This document shows, piece by piece, positions 1-11,186 of a DNA stretch of 64,000 nt. Source of the DNA: Lactifluus volemus (taxonomy: Eukaryota; Basidiomycota; Agaricomycetes; Russulales; Russulaceae); contig WTXI01000016.1 of NCBI GenBank assembly GCA_022376515.1, positions 62,001-126,000 on the forward strand, given 5' to 3'. Under the pieces are notes generated by a model, which was not told where the DNA came from, did no database searches, and worked only from the letters and a program-made list of their open reading frames with translations. The position numbers and the translations under genes are program-made. Each line of letters opens with the position of its first letter. Within the stretch, counting starts at the first letter, position 1.

Positions 1-288
1 TGAGGGGAATACTGAGAAACTTAGAATTTGCACAACTCAGATACTGATTTCAGAGGAGAAAAATATATGGCTAACTGTACTTGACGATTCCTTCTGTCGA
101 AAAGAATGAATTTGTTTGAATTGACCCCGCCTTACCCACATGTTTCCCAAGTTAATTGCTATCTCTTAGTAGGCCCTAATACTCTGTTGATAGCCTCCCC
201 AACTGCTACTAAGTACAAGACTCGATAGCATAACCCTAACCTTACAGAACAAAATGAGGTTAGTGCCAATGATACAGATTCCCTCAAT
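1..288. other. Upstream flank of the N-acetylglucosamine kinase gene
   Basis: No coding sequence is recognised. A short double telobox-like motif (aaccctaacc) lies at about 232-241, some 48-57 bases before the kinase ATG, and may be a promoter element. Nothing else is visible. Confidence 0.4.
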
Positions 289-1426
289 ATGCCCTCCGAG
301 TCTCCAACAGATTTGTACCTAGCTATCGATTGCGGTTCTACCAAAACTTCCGCGGTATTATGCTCACCAAGTGGAACCATACTTGCTCGCGCACGAACCG
401 GCCGTTCAAACTTTGCCTACCTCGGCCTTGATGCCTTTCTTAAAAGCATCTGCGAGGTGGCGTCGTCCGTTTTGACAACAGCCCTTCGGCCACCCAGAGC
501 AATCACACTCCCAGTCGACCTTACCACGTACGTCGATGCCGCCGGAGCTAGCACACCGCCGTACAATCTTCGAGCAGCATGGCTGGGCGGCGCTGGTGTG
601 GACTCGCCTTCCATAATTTCTCAACTTCGCCCTCATATCTCTGCGCTATTCTCCGTCCCTGTCGAACGTCTTACCGTTTCCAACGACATCCACCTCCTCG
701 CTGCACCGCTGCGCATCTTTCCAGACGTACAAACCGCCATCGCAGTGGTCGCAGGTACAGGAAGTATCGTCGCCAGCTTTCGCGGTGGCCCGGTTGACGC
801 TCCGCTAGAGGAGCTCGCGCGTGTGGGTGGTTGGGGTTGGATCCTCGGGGACGAAGGTAGTGGTTTCGACGTCGGGCGTACAGCCGTGCGCGCCTTGCTT
901 TCACAGCAAGATACGGGGGTTGTAGTTACACATGGCTCACTGAGAGAGAAGATCCTCAAAAAATTCGGTGTTGTGGACGTGATGGATTTGCTGGCGGCTG
1001 TATATGCGCCAGACTCGACTAATTCGCTCCCACGCGAGAGTCGGCTCTCTTCGCTCTGCCCGCTTGTATTCGAGGCAGCTTTGATGGATAGCGATCCCCT
1101 TGCCGTCGAAGTTGTGAGGGACTGTGCACACAAGCTCGCCAGGCAGATATTAGCGGTTCTCATCTCCCCTTCCGATCAACAGGTACGTGACCGTCTGTCC
1201 TTCTGACGACTACTCCCAACTGTACCAATAGGATCATCCCCGCAAGGCCCGCGCATCTTCGAGCGTTCTATGTCTCGGTGGTTCCTTAGGGGGCATAGAA
1301 GACTACCGCGAAATTGTCCTCTCTTTCCTGAAGGAAAATGGGCATGTTTTCAAGCACGTAGAGATTGTTTCGGATGCGGCGGAGGTAGGTGCACGAGCAT
1401 TAGCCGCAGCGTGGAAAGGGAGGTAG
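289..1426 (+). CDS. N-acetylglucosamine kinase (BadF/BcrA ATPase family)
   Basis: Predicted to phosphorylate N-acetylglucosamine in the cytosol with ATP, salvaging amino sugar from chitin or glycoprotein turnover. Two exons, 289-1182 and 1232-1426, flank a 49-nt GT-AG intron and give 362 residues, normal for the family. The N-terminal phosphate-1 motif DCGSTKT lies at residues 14-20, the GTGS phosphate-2 motif at about 156-159, and the family block GGWGWILGDEGSG at about 180-192. The second exon supplies a CLGGSLGG adenosine-type loop and ends in a helical tail. The start is the first in-frame ATG. The frame is intact. The large gene-poor tract downstream leaves it without a close neighbour on the right. 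The substrate assignment follows the family; other hexosamine kinases share the fold. Confidence 0.85.
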
Positions 1427-3825
1427 TGGCAGAAAGCTGGTGAGGGAACTTTCATCCAAGAAGGGTTTTGGATGTCTCCAGTAGGCTATGTTGCTTGTCA
1501 AATCGTCATGCATGAATGGTAGTTGATCCCTTGTCGGAGGGTCTATTTTTCAGGATAGCATGGTCGACTTGAATGTGGACCTCTAGGTGTCTCTATGTTC
1601 CCAATGGTACGTACGGGAATCACCTAAAGGTGGCAGGCGCATCGTTTTCAGGACTACGATGACCTAGACCAATCCAAGTTGTTCTGTCATATAGCTACTC
1701 GCGGCTACATACATCTCATTCTACCATTTGCTAGTATGTCCCATCCCACTTGAGCCAGTTGCACAGCATACCTACACGCTGTACTCAGCTTTGTCAGCGT
1801 CCATTTTCCCAAGAGCTTGGCAAGAAGTGAAACAAATATGCCGTCTTTCGACATCTGCTTCACCACTATCTGGTCCCACGTCGGGAAGTGCACGAACCGA
1901 CGGCGTACCGGCGCGACACGGTTTAGACTGGGATATTGCTCAAAGATGGATCGGCCACTATTCTTCCTCGAGACAGCGAAGAAAATCGCGCGCGTGTTAA
2001 TCCCCTTCTCGATGAATGAAATTTTACAGTAACTGCCACAAGTTTCGAACCAATCACGGGCGCTGCTAGCGCCAGGCTAGTCGACAAGTGTATCACCCGA
2101 TATCATTTAGCTGACGGCGGACGCGGAAATTTCATGCTGTAACGCATGGAAAGTTAATATCATTATCCTCGATAGTATTACCCCTTGTGACACTTGTAGG
2201 GACCTGGGCCGTCATTATCACGATGGTTAAAATATTGTAGTGACGCAGGCACTGCTCCGATGTCGGCATGCGATCAAAAAGGCTAGGGAATACCGGCGGC
2301 GCCCTATACCTTCGTGATTATTTCCTGAGCTATGCACCAGCCAGTATTACGACGATTAACTGTACTATCGCCCTCCTCCTGTTGTTTCATCCGGGTTTAA
2401 TGTTGTGGATTGCGGGATCAGTCCATTTCAGTTTCCGGCCTGTTTTACTACTTTGGCTACACCGTGCCGCAAATTACAAGCAGGTGCATGCACTGAAATT
2501 TTGACGGAGGTAGACTTTTCCAATTTGCGATCCGATATCACGCTGGAAATAGCCCCGCCGCTCCCTCTGCCCGATTGCGATTCCGGAGAAGCGAGGGTGG
2601 CTGGTTGGCTCTTTTTGAAGGGTCGCAAGAACCAAGCTGAAACATGGGTACTCCCAATCTAGATTCAGAAGAGCTAAAATTGTACATATGAGCCCGGAGA
2701 GATCTTTCACCTCCTTCCGGGGGTCTGTACGGTCGCTAATACCAACACAGCAAGACGCACCACATAATCGCGGGAATTGTGCAGGTTCAAACTGCGCATG
2801 CACCAAAAAGGGATGCAAAGTTGATCAAACAAACATCAATAGGGATTCCGCAATCGTCTGATAAAACGCAGATAGACTACGACAGCACCCTATAAAGTGA
2901 AGGGAGTCGCTGGGGCGGCCCTGAGATCATACATCATGTCAGTGGAGTTCGTGAAACGTTAAGTGATCCCGGCAACGATGCTGTGCACGGCGCACGGTCT
3001 TCAGAGTCCGTGTTTACCGTAAACTTGTGATGTGCACAACTGCCAACGCATCTGTTTCGACGTGTACATCATCATGGCTTCATAAGTGCCCGACGATTTT
3101 ATGCTTTGAGATCCATTCTTGGGGCGGATCTCAGTGCTTACACGCGCGCCCAACTTGGGTTCCAGCTCCGAGATAACTTAGGCGTCTGTCCCGAGAAACC
3201 GAAAAATTGGATAGTTCAATCAATCCTTCAGCTGCGCGTTCATAAAATATCTGTTAAACGCATACCTTTAGATCACTGCACCCAAGATGGTCTGGTTTAT
3301 TAGACACGGTTGGAACTGATAAGATTTTGCTGATCCAGACCCTCGATCCATATCCACTGCATTCTCTTTATTGACAGATCTGAAAGGATACACCGCCATT
3401 CCGCTGGCCCACTGAGAGCGGCCTTGTTTCATTCCTGCATATCCGGCCAATTCTTCTGTTGTCAATCTTTTGTGCACTACTGCACTATTTGGGTGAAAAC
3501 ACTTACTTTACATCGTCCCCTGCCTGTAGTTAAAGGAAGTAAGAATATTCTACTACTTAATCTCTTGTAGCGAAAGCGTTAACGAGACTATGTCGTTCAC
3601 GGGTTCCGCACTCATGTGCGTGTGAAATATTGCCAAGTAGGCGTAGATGCCACGTGATGCAATATGCCAACGTCAGCCTCGTTCGTTTGCTTCTCCTAGT
3701 CAGCCAGCCTCAGCCCTCATCGCGATCCAACACTACCTTCAACCCAGGTCACTCGCCCACATTATCCAGACCAGTTACCTTGTACATCGCTTTTTCTGTT
3801 TATCCGGTACATCTAGATATTCGAC
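1427..3825. other. Gene-free stretch of 2.4 kb
   Basis: All frames are broken by frequent stops and no recognisable protein motif, tRNA box pair, long repeat or transposon terminus was seen. CpG dinucleotides remain common, so it does not look like strongly RIP-mutated transposon. The last 200 bases are pyrimidine-rich and probably include the Erv14 promoter and leader. Confidence 0.4.
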
Positions 3826-4522
3826 ATGGGCGGCGCAGGTGTGTGACTTCTTCTCGTGGCACGGCCGGCCTTTTTCATCTCTTTTACACAGGTTGGCTTT
3901 TCCTCTTCGCGGTGCTCATGGCTGCAGGTTTACTGTTCACCATGGTTTTCTTCGTGCGTCTTAGTTTGATATGACCTTTCAACAAGGCGCTGAGTCCTGT
4001 CCCTGCATATAGATTATTATGTTCTCCGACCTGGAGTGCGATTACATCAACCCTATAGACCTGTGCAATAAGCTTAATCAGGTTCACTCCTTTCGCGCAT
4101 CCGATGCGCGTCGCAAGTACTGATGCGTCCTGTGTTCAGTTTGTCCTCCCCGAAAATATTGCCCACGCCTTCTTGACGACACTCTTCCTCCTCTCCGGAC
4201 AATGGACTGCATTCCTTCTCAATGCCCCGCTACTAGCGTATAATGTCAACAAGTACGACATATTATTCCTCATGCCTAATATTTCGATCTGACCTGTCTT
4301 GTGCTCTTGAGGATACGAAACAAAAACCACATGTACGATGCAACAGAGATCTTTCGCACCCTCTCCGGACACAAGAAAGAGAGCTTCATTAAGCTCGGGT
4401 TTTACCTGCTCTCTTTCTTTTATTATCTCTACCGGTATGTGACCGTTCGATGTTGTGGGCAGCGGGCCTTGATGTGCTTTTCCTTTAGGATGATCGTTGC
4501 GCTTATTTCCGAGAGTGAATAA
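3826..4522 (+). CDS. ERV14: Erv14/cornichon ER cargo receptor
   Basis: A small COPII cargo receptor that helps membrane proteins leave the ER. Six exons join cleanly: 3826-3838, 3892-3953, 4013-4081, 4140-4252, 4312-4434 and 4489-4522, giving about 137 residues, the usual cornichon length. Visible hallmarks are an N-terminal hydrophobic segment ([20 protein letters not shown]), the acidic loop [17 protein letters not shown], a second hydrophobic block ([16 protein letters not shown]), the conserved [11 protein letters not shown] segment and a final membrane segment ([10 protein letters not shown]). The first exon is only 13 nt. All introns are 51-59 nt with GT-AG ends. The frame is intact and the start matches the family MGG start. 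It converges on the RRM gene to its right. Confidence 0.96.
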
Positions 4523-4953
4523 GTGGGTTTTCGTTTTCTCGTACCTTTGGCCTGAGGCTGCCAGAGAACGGGTGATGGCTATGCTCATAGCAGGGGTGAA
4601 CGAATCGGAGTGCAATGTGTTCCCGAGCCAGGTGGGAGTGGCTTGTTAAATATGGCTTGAAGCGAGATCGAACCTGCTATATCTACTTTTGCTTGTTTTT
4701 TTACCATCACATTCGGAAACAACTCGCATGATGCAAAACCACTTTCAATCTCAAAAGCGTAAGCGATAAGCGATACAGGGAGTGCTGAAGCAAGGATATA
4801 AGCGGGTTTGGGAGACAGCCGAAAAAGCATGCACAACTGGTACACTAGTCAGTAAAAAAGATTGTTAGTTAACTTAGCCCGGATATTGGAGGGAGTATTG
4901 AACCAAGAACAAGTAAACGAAAGTGGAAGGGAGAACAGAAGCCTTTTCACAGT
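4523..4953. other. Convergent 3' region between Erv14 and the RRM gene
   Basis: About 430 bases between two convergent stop codons. Presumably 3' UTRs; no ORF with family features and no repeat was seen. Confidence 0.5.
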
Positions 4954-6023
4954 CTAGTCCACATCCATCTTCCCATCTCCGCGTTCTCGCCGCCCTCCTC
5001 CGACCGGACCACGACGCCCACGGCCACGACCTCGCCCGCGACCTCGACTTGATGACGGTGGGAGATAGTCCTTCTGGTCGGCACCCGGAGGCGCGACCAG
5101 TATATGGGCACGAGCTGCTGCCTCCGGGTCCCGGGAGATGATATCATCCGAACGCATTTTGCTCCTGGTTAGAGTTATAACACTCCCTCGCAAGCCAGTG
5201 ATGGTAGATACTCACGGGCCATTATCCGCCTCCATGAGCGCATCAACACTGCCATCTACTACACCTATGCTCAAACGCCCACTTAAGCTGGCGTTGACAC
5301 CACCAACAATTCGTACCCCGAGGGTTCGCCCATCCGCAACTTGCTTGTCAAAAACGCGCACAGCCTCCCGTGCATCTTTTTCTTGCTTGAACGTCAAGCG
5401 TACTGTAACGTCCCCATTCCCATTCGTCTGCTTCACCGACGACTGTGTAACTGGGCCACAGCGTTTGAAGATGGCCTGCATAATCAAGGTCAAAACCAAC
5501 GAGACAAAACCAGAAAGTGAAACGCCAAGTCTCGCAGGCAACATCTGAAGCAATTGCTGCAAAAATAATCGATCTGGATCCAGATTGACGAACTCGCAGC
5601 CGGGCAGATTGGCCCAGACGGCCCACTCTTTGACAGAGGGCTAACTTGGACAATTGCTCACCTCTACGTCCTCTGCGGTCGTCCCTTTTACGAGACCGGT
5701 GACTTCCACGACATTTCCTCTTGTGCTTGCTCCACGAATTGATAGCTCTTTGTCCGCAGCCTGCCCCGTAGCCTCTTTCAGGGCCTTCACGGCACCCCCA
5801 AAGTTCATCTTGGGGGGTGCGTCTTTGACGATGTATCTAGACGATCGGAAAGTGATTTTCCTGATTCAGAACTCTGTTGAAACATGTCGTGCTTCCATGG
5901 CGAGTTGATGTCGCCTTTTGGTGGGCGTGTATAAGGAGCTGAACCAGCGCGTCGAGGTCTTGAACGTACGGGCCCAACGCCTGGAGCAGTGTCTACGCTC
6001 ATGCGTTCCAAAAGAGAGGCCAT
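4954..6023 (-). CDS. RRM RNA-binding protein with RGG-rich tail
   Basis: Predicted nuclear RNA-binding protein, loosely like the Yra1/ALYREF group. Exon edges: 6023 down to 5662, 5475 to 5216, and 5164 to 4954. The 186-nt and 51-nt introns have GT-AG ends. The N-terminal part contains PKGDINSPWKHD and SLSDRL motifs. A single RRM follows, from NVVEVTGLVKGTT through the RNP1-like VTVRLTF to GRTLGVRIVGG. The C-terminus is SRGRGRGRGRGRRG and ends in KMDVD. In the first exon the frame of the N-terminus and that of the RRM do not match. They are joined only if one base is added in the C6 run at about 5813-5820, or if a 47-nt intron is invoked that would delete the SLSDRL motif. I favour a missing base. 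ALYREF membership is a guess; the RRM call is firm. Confidence 0.75.
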
Positions 6024-6275
6024 GCTGAGACGCTACCTAGAAGTGAAAAGTCGAGTAGTGGGTGTTGTAAGGCGGGAACCAAATGGTGGCTGCAAAGAGC
6101 AGAGCGCAGAGAGACGTGTGGTCGACGAATCGACGTGACTTTCATGTGACACCGTCACACAGCATTCAAGCGGAGCATAAATCACAAATGACTAACCATC
6201 CATCGCTCATCGCCTTTGGTAGCCAGCCCTTCAACACGAACCCCCATCACCAGCAACACACCCACTTTCTCCACC

Positions 6276-7612
6276 ATGACAAAGACCACTTCTATCCCTG
6301 CAAAGAGAAAGAGAAACGCATCACGATCTCGTAATCGTCCCTCAACTCGCAAACAATCCAGGCTGTCCTCCGTTACCCTCCACAAGCCCAACGAAACCCT
6401 CGGAAATCCCCAAGCACGCCAGCGGACCAGAAGGTCCACCTGGTATGCCCACACCGCGCATCGTAACAAGCGCGCTCAGTGGGCTTTAATTGCTCAGCAG
6501 ACTGCACGTGTTGTCTTAGGGGACGGCAAGTATGTGGAGACACGGCGTGTTCCCGTGGTTTCTACCCTTGCTGACATGTCTAAGACCCCACAGCCTTCAC
6601 CCACGACTACCATGAGGACCTGGCATATTGTACATGATATTGCCGCTCAAGTTCGTCACTCAGTTCTTTCGACTACGTTCTACCCTGCAACCCAGGATCT
6701 CCCGAAGCCCCGGGCATCTACCCACTCATCCACTTCCTTCGAGTTCTCCAAAAATTCAGTTCTTTCGGTTGTCCGTCGTTGTATCACCAATCCACCCTCC
6801 CAACGTGGCCTCTTATCGTGTTCACGATTCGGATATCGGTGTCCTCTCTCCCCTCTCGTCTCGGCATCCTGGATCTAGATTTTTGCGGGGCAGTTCGACA
6901 TTCAATGCGGTTTTGGCACGCTCAACATCCTTATATCGTCCCTTACGTCTACCTCCGCCCAACCATTTTTTACCTCACTGAAAAATCAAGCCAAGCTGGA
7001 CGATCCTACAATCGTAGCGCTTTCCACAGATGCAATGCTCTATTCACCCTCTATTGTAGGTCTACGTCGCGATGACTCGGACCGCTTTGAGCGTCAAACG
7101 ACGATTTTGATGGTGAACTTGACGCGATACCAGCGGATCCAACAACGAAAGACCTGGAGGTCCCCCCGGCGATTAATGCCCAAAGCCAACGGGCCATGGG
7201 CGAGCATGTCTCCCCTTATTTTATGAACGTGTTGTCTGCCGCCCCTGTGCATGTCGGCCCATTTAGTTCTGCGTGTTCATCTTCGGACCCCGAGACGAAA
7301 TGCATTGTGCGGCAGACTATAAAGTCCCGTGTTGCCCGAGCATTGCGTCTTTTTGCTGCACGCGGCGACACCACTTTGGTTTTATGTGCCTTTGGATGCG
7401 AAGAAGGTACACCAATCGACACGATCGCCGAGGTCTACGCCGAGCTTCTTGCATGCTCCTCCATTGCCGGAGATGTGGGTGATGGAGAGTTCAGAGATGT
7501 GTTTGAGAAGGTCGTCTTTGCAATACCGAGGAAGTTATACTCAACGTTCCGAAAGACTTTTGAAATGCGAGTCTATGAAGACGAGCTCATCCACTCACTG
7601 GAAGGCAACTGA
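6276..7612 (+). pseudogene. Decayed microbial-type PARG (DUF2263/TIGR02452 family)
   Basis: Living members of this family remove ADP-ribose polymers or are macrodomain-like hydrolases. The N-terminal domain is clear (RAQWALIAQQTARVVLGDGKY). The C-terminal third, from about 7095 to the stop, is intact and typical (VLSAAPVHVGPF, LVLCAFGCEEG, KVVFAIP). Between them the reading frame changes at least three times, near 6730-6860, 6945-6950 and 7090. The catalytic core has lost its signature: where relatives have a glycine triplet (HPGGGF) and a QEE-type stretch, this copy reads HPGSRF and STFNA. The start chosen is the ATG at 6276 in a good context (ccaccATG). Small introns could explain some shifts but not the altered catalytic motif. 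It is divergent from the RRM gene across 252 bases. Confidence 0.7.
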
Positions 7613-10169
7613 GTACTTTTATCACCTTTTATTGTAGTTCTATTGTATCGACCTTCATATGGCTTCATACGTATGTATCGCTATGTTAGATGTAATCTAT
7701 CCTTTTACGACGATCCCCTCGAATATGCGATGATGATGAGACCGCACGAATATCTCCGCGGTCGCTTGGTCCAACCATTCAGCAATCAATGATAACTAAT
7801 CAAACATATTCTATCAACGCCTTGCGGCCATGGAACCCGAGTGCAATGGAAGTTTTCAACATGGGCACGGCCGCAATTGGCCATGACTCCGACCACCTGA
7901 TGTTCGAAGTTTGAGGCTGACATTCTTTGACAGGTTTTTGACAGCTTGACCTCCTATGAATTGCGCATGATCCGACTCGTGCGATTGCGCTCGCATATCC
8001 CCGGACTTGTGTGGAAACGCGCTCTGGATCCGCGGGTGGGATGCCATCCATCTACAACAGCGCGATGCCGTCCCATCTGCTGTCAACCAGGACGCCACCC
8101 GGCCGTTAGGACGTTATAAGGTGGCACAGGTTGAAGCATGTACTCGTAAAAAAAGTAACACCGGTGCTGCGACCGCTCGAGGGAAAAGATGAGCCCTTGG
8201 GGAGGTCTCAGGTTGCCCGCGATCTGGAGGTTAGGTCAGTGCCGTACATACTTGATGCCCGGAGGCACAGTGGTCGACTCGGACATGCTCGCAGGCTGGT
8301 TGACGTCTCGGGATCCGCGGAGTGCCTCGAAACACGGGCCGTTGCTCCTTGACCCCGACAAGACCCTCACCTGAGAGTTAAAAACGTGGAAGTGAATAAA
8401 ATAGGGGAAACACCCTTTCAGTCGACGCCGCCATAAGTGAGCTGGATACATGAATGAACTATCGCAAATGGGGTTTGCTGGATCCTGATCTCGCGTTCCA
8501 GCTCGATCGCTTGAAGGGGCTGACTTGGTTTTGGCTTGGAGATGCCGAATCTCGCGTTATTGGCAACCTTGGACGATGTTTCGGACGAGACATTGTAGGG
8601 AGGGAAACGCAATAAAGATTAAATTGAAGCTATGTGGTCTGTCAACAGTCACAGGATAATTCCAGCCAGGATATGCGGTGCAAAATATCCGCAGTCGCGA
8701 CTCGGAGTGAGGGGATCTGTGGGAACTTGTTGAGCGCGCAATTTGGTAGACATCCAGCTCTTCAAGCACATCATGGTAGGATCCCCTAAGCGACTTGTCC
8801 GACAATCGCCCGTAAGTGGTCGACCCGGTTTGGGTTTCTAGCCTTGTGTTCAACTGGGGAACAGTACGAATAGCATTCTCGGGGTCCTGGTTTAGTCCGC
8901 AAAGATACGTCTCGGTATCAAACAATAGAGAATGACGCCGATGCGAAAAGATGGGGAACCAGCGCGCCCCGATAGATCAGTCTAAGATCGGAACAAGTCA
9001 TGGACAATATGTGCACGCTGTAGCAGGGCCTGCCCTGGATTAGCCTTCCGGCGCGGAGTGTCACAATAAGGCATTCGATGTCTCAAGTTGTAACGCGAGT
9101 GAACTGGACAACGGTCGTTACCACTCATTGTAAGCAAGATGAGGTCGGTGCCGAAAACCTACGTAGCACCATAGAGGTGCCTGAAGTCCATGATCCACGG
9201 GCTGTCCCAATAACTGCGGAATGACGGCGGATGTAGCCGCAACCAAGATTAGTGGCGCGTGGCCCCAAGTACTAGAGGGAGGTGATCAGGTGAAACTCGG
9301 AATCGACACCGCTAGTGAGCCAAGAAAGAGCATCGTAACGAACCGGCGAAACAAGACCTGGTATAACAAGAGCCACAGCGAGCAACCTACAGTAGAGTGA
9401 ATCAGAATCGCATTGGACAACAGTCCTAGGCAAGACATATCAGCGTATCATCTCCATCAGGCAGCAGTTGTACGGACACAAAAGATCTTATGGAATATTA
9501 GTCATCTATTTGACCCGAGTTATGAGGGAATTGCCGTTTTTGATAATTAAGGTGACTGGGGTCCATCGCGGAGACTTTTAGTCGCGCATTTGAGTATACG
9601 TCTCTCGTCTCTGGTTACCGAGACCGACAGTTTGGTCACTTTTTCTTCATCGCCACGCCACGTCTCTCATCTACTGGTTTTCCTTCCATCTCACCCGTTC
9701 TAAATCAAATGGGGCATCACACTTTATTGTCTCAGTTTGATTTTTCATGCCCTTCACTTGCCGCGGACCGAACACAACACAGATTTTTATTGCTCTCCCA
9801 GGGCAACGCCGAAAACAGGTGTGATCTACCTGAGGTCTTCCACCCCAAATGGAACACACTCCCGGGTACTTATTATGCCTGGCCACACCTCTCCGAAATT
9901 CGTGTGTGCCAGTCCCCACGTCCACTTCGTTATTTTTCGCAATCCTGTTTCCTTCTAACTTTCTTGTGCCGACCTCGTCCAGTACGTTCCTCTCTCCATT
10001 CTTTTCTCTTCGTATTCCTCACTCACTGTTCCCGCTCAAACAGTATCATGGCGAGAATCATCGTGCCGTCCCTCACCCCTCACTACATCAACAACTCTCC
10101 TTGGTCGGTCTCGATCAACTTGACCTTCAGCCAGGCTGAAGCCTTTCTCTTGTCTTTTTCTCTTCGGTG
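7613..10169. other. Gene-free stretch of 2.5 kb
   Basis: No family motif, RNA gene or repeat was recognised on either strand; the longest frames are short and look random. The last 500 bases are pyrimidine-rich and may hold the promoter and an unresolved 5' exon of the UbiA gene: an ATG at 10048 opens a 40-codon frame that runs out just before the chosen UbiA start. Confidence 0.4.
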
Positions 10170-11186
10170 ATGTATCACCTACACACCGCCATTTTGTTTA
10201 CGTGGACAGATTATAAGACCATTTTCCTTCCAATTGTAAGGTCTTCCTAGTCCCGTCACTTCTCTTACAACCGCCCTGATACCTTGCCTCGTCCGTAGAC
10301 CGCCTTTGCCTGTGCGACTGCACCTGTGCAGTCATTCTCCAACTTACTCCAATGCTGGATATGGATCTGGTTCCACTTGTTATTATGCAATGTATCCAAC
10401 CAAGCCCGCAGTTGTGAGGAAGACAAAGTCAATCGTCCCTGGCGACCTCTCCCGGCAGGGAGAATTACCGAGTCTCAGGCTGTTGCCCTACGCTGGGCTG
10501 TTGTCATATTATGTGTATTTTTGTCGGCCATATACGACCAGGACCTCGTCTTAACGACTTTGGGCCTCGTGGTTACCACGTTCATTTATGACGAACTCGG
10601 CGCGGCTAGCCATATCGTTGGCAAAAACTTCTGTAATATTGGGGGCTACGCTTCTTTCGAAGTCGGTGCTACAATCATCATTGGTATGTAGTTCTGCAAA
10701 CTTCTTCGATTCGCGGATAACTGACGGGGATTAGGCGCCAACCATGCTATGGACTTCGTATCCGTCACTGCCGTCATAATTAGCGGCATCCTGATTTTTA
10801 CGACAATTCAGGCGCAGGACTTTCCCGACGTTGAAGGAGACAAAGCCCTCGGACGAATGACTTTCCCCATTTATGCTCCCGAATTCTCTCGAACCTTCAC
10901 ACTCTTTGCTACTGTCGCCTGGTCTATTTTTCTCTGTTGGTTCTGGGGAGTGGGTCCCATCAGCAGCGCATTCTTAGCCAGTTTCGGCATTTATGTCGGG
11001 ATGCGCTACTACCTATGGCGGACCTTGAAGGCTGACCAGACATCTTATCTAATGTTCAACGTGCGTTTGCAAATCTACATGGGGTCCGGTAACGTCGAAG
11101 CTGACAGATAGTCTGTTTTTTAGATTTGGCTCATGGCCGCTCATGTCCTTCCGTTGCACGCTAGGACGTCCGTTTTGGCCTTTTGA
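10170..11186 (+). CDS. UbiA-family membrane prenyltransferase
   Basis: Predicted integral membrane enzyme that moves a prenyl group onto an aromatic or other acceptor. Exons 10170-10235, 10299-10683, 10735-11060 and 11124-11186 join in frame to about 279 residues. The first active-site region reads NQARSCEEDKVNRPWRPLPAG, the variant seen in a fungal branch of the family. The second reads QDFPDVEGDKALGR, the normal DxxDxxGD pattern. Several hydrophobic helices surround them. Introns are 50-63 nt with GT-AG ends. The start is uncertain: an in-frame TGA at 10137-10139 stops extension upstream, and 15-30 residues may lie in an earlier exon. The substrate cannot be told. No partner biosynthetic gene lies nearby, so a secondary-metabolite cluster is not supported. 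Confidence 0.8.

Noticed and set aside
231..243. Telomere-like repeat (two CCCTAA units)
   Set aside because: Too short for a telomere; at most a telobox promoter element.
2040..2110. Possible tRNA B-box (ggttcgaa on the minus strand)
   Set aside because: No matching A-box and no cloverleaf could be folded.
8557..8925. 122-codon minus-strand ORF
   Set aside because: No recognisable motif and no supporting neighbours.
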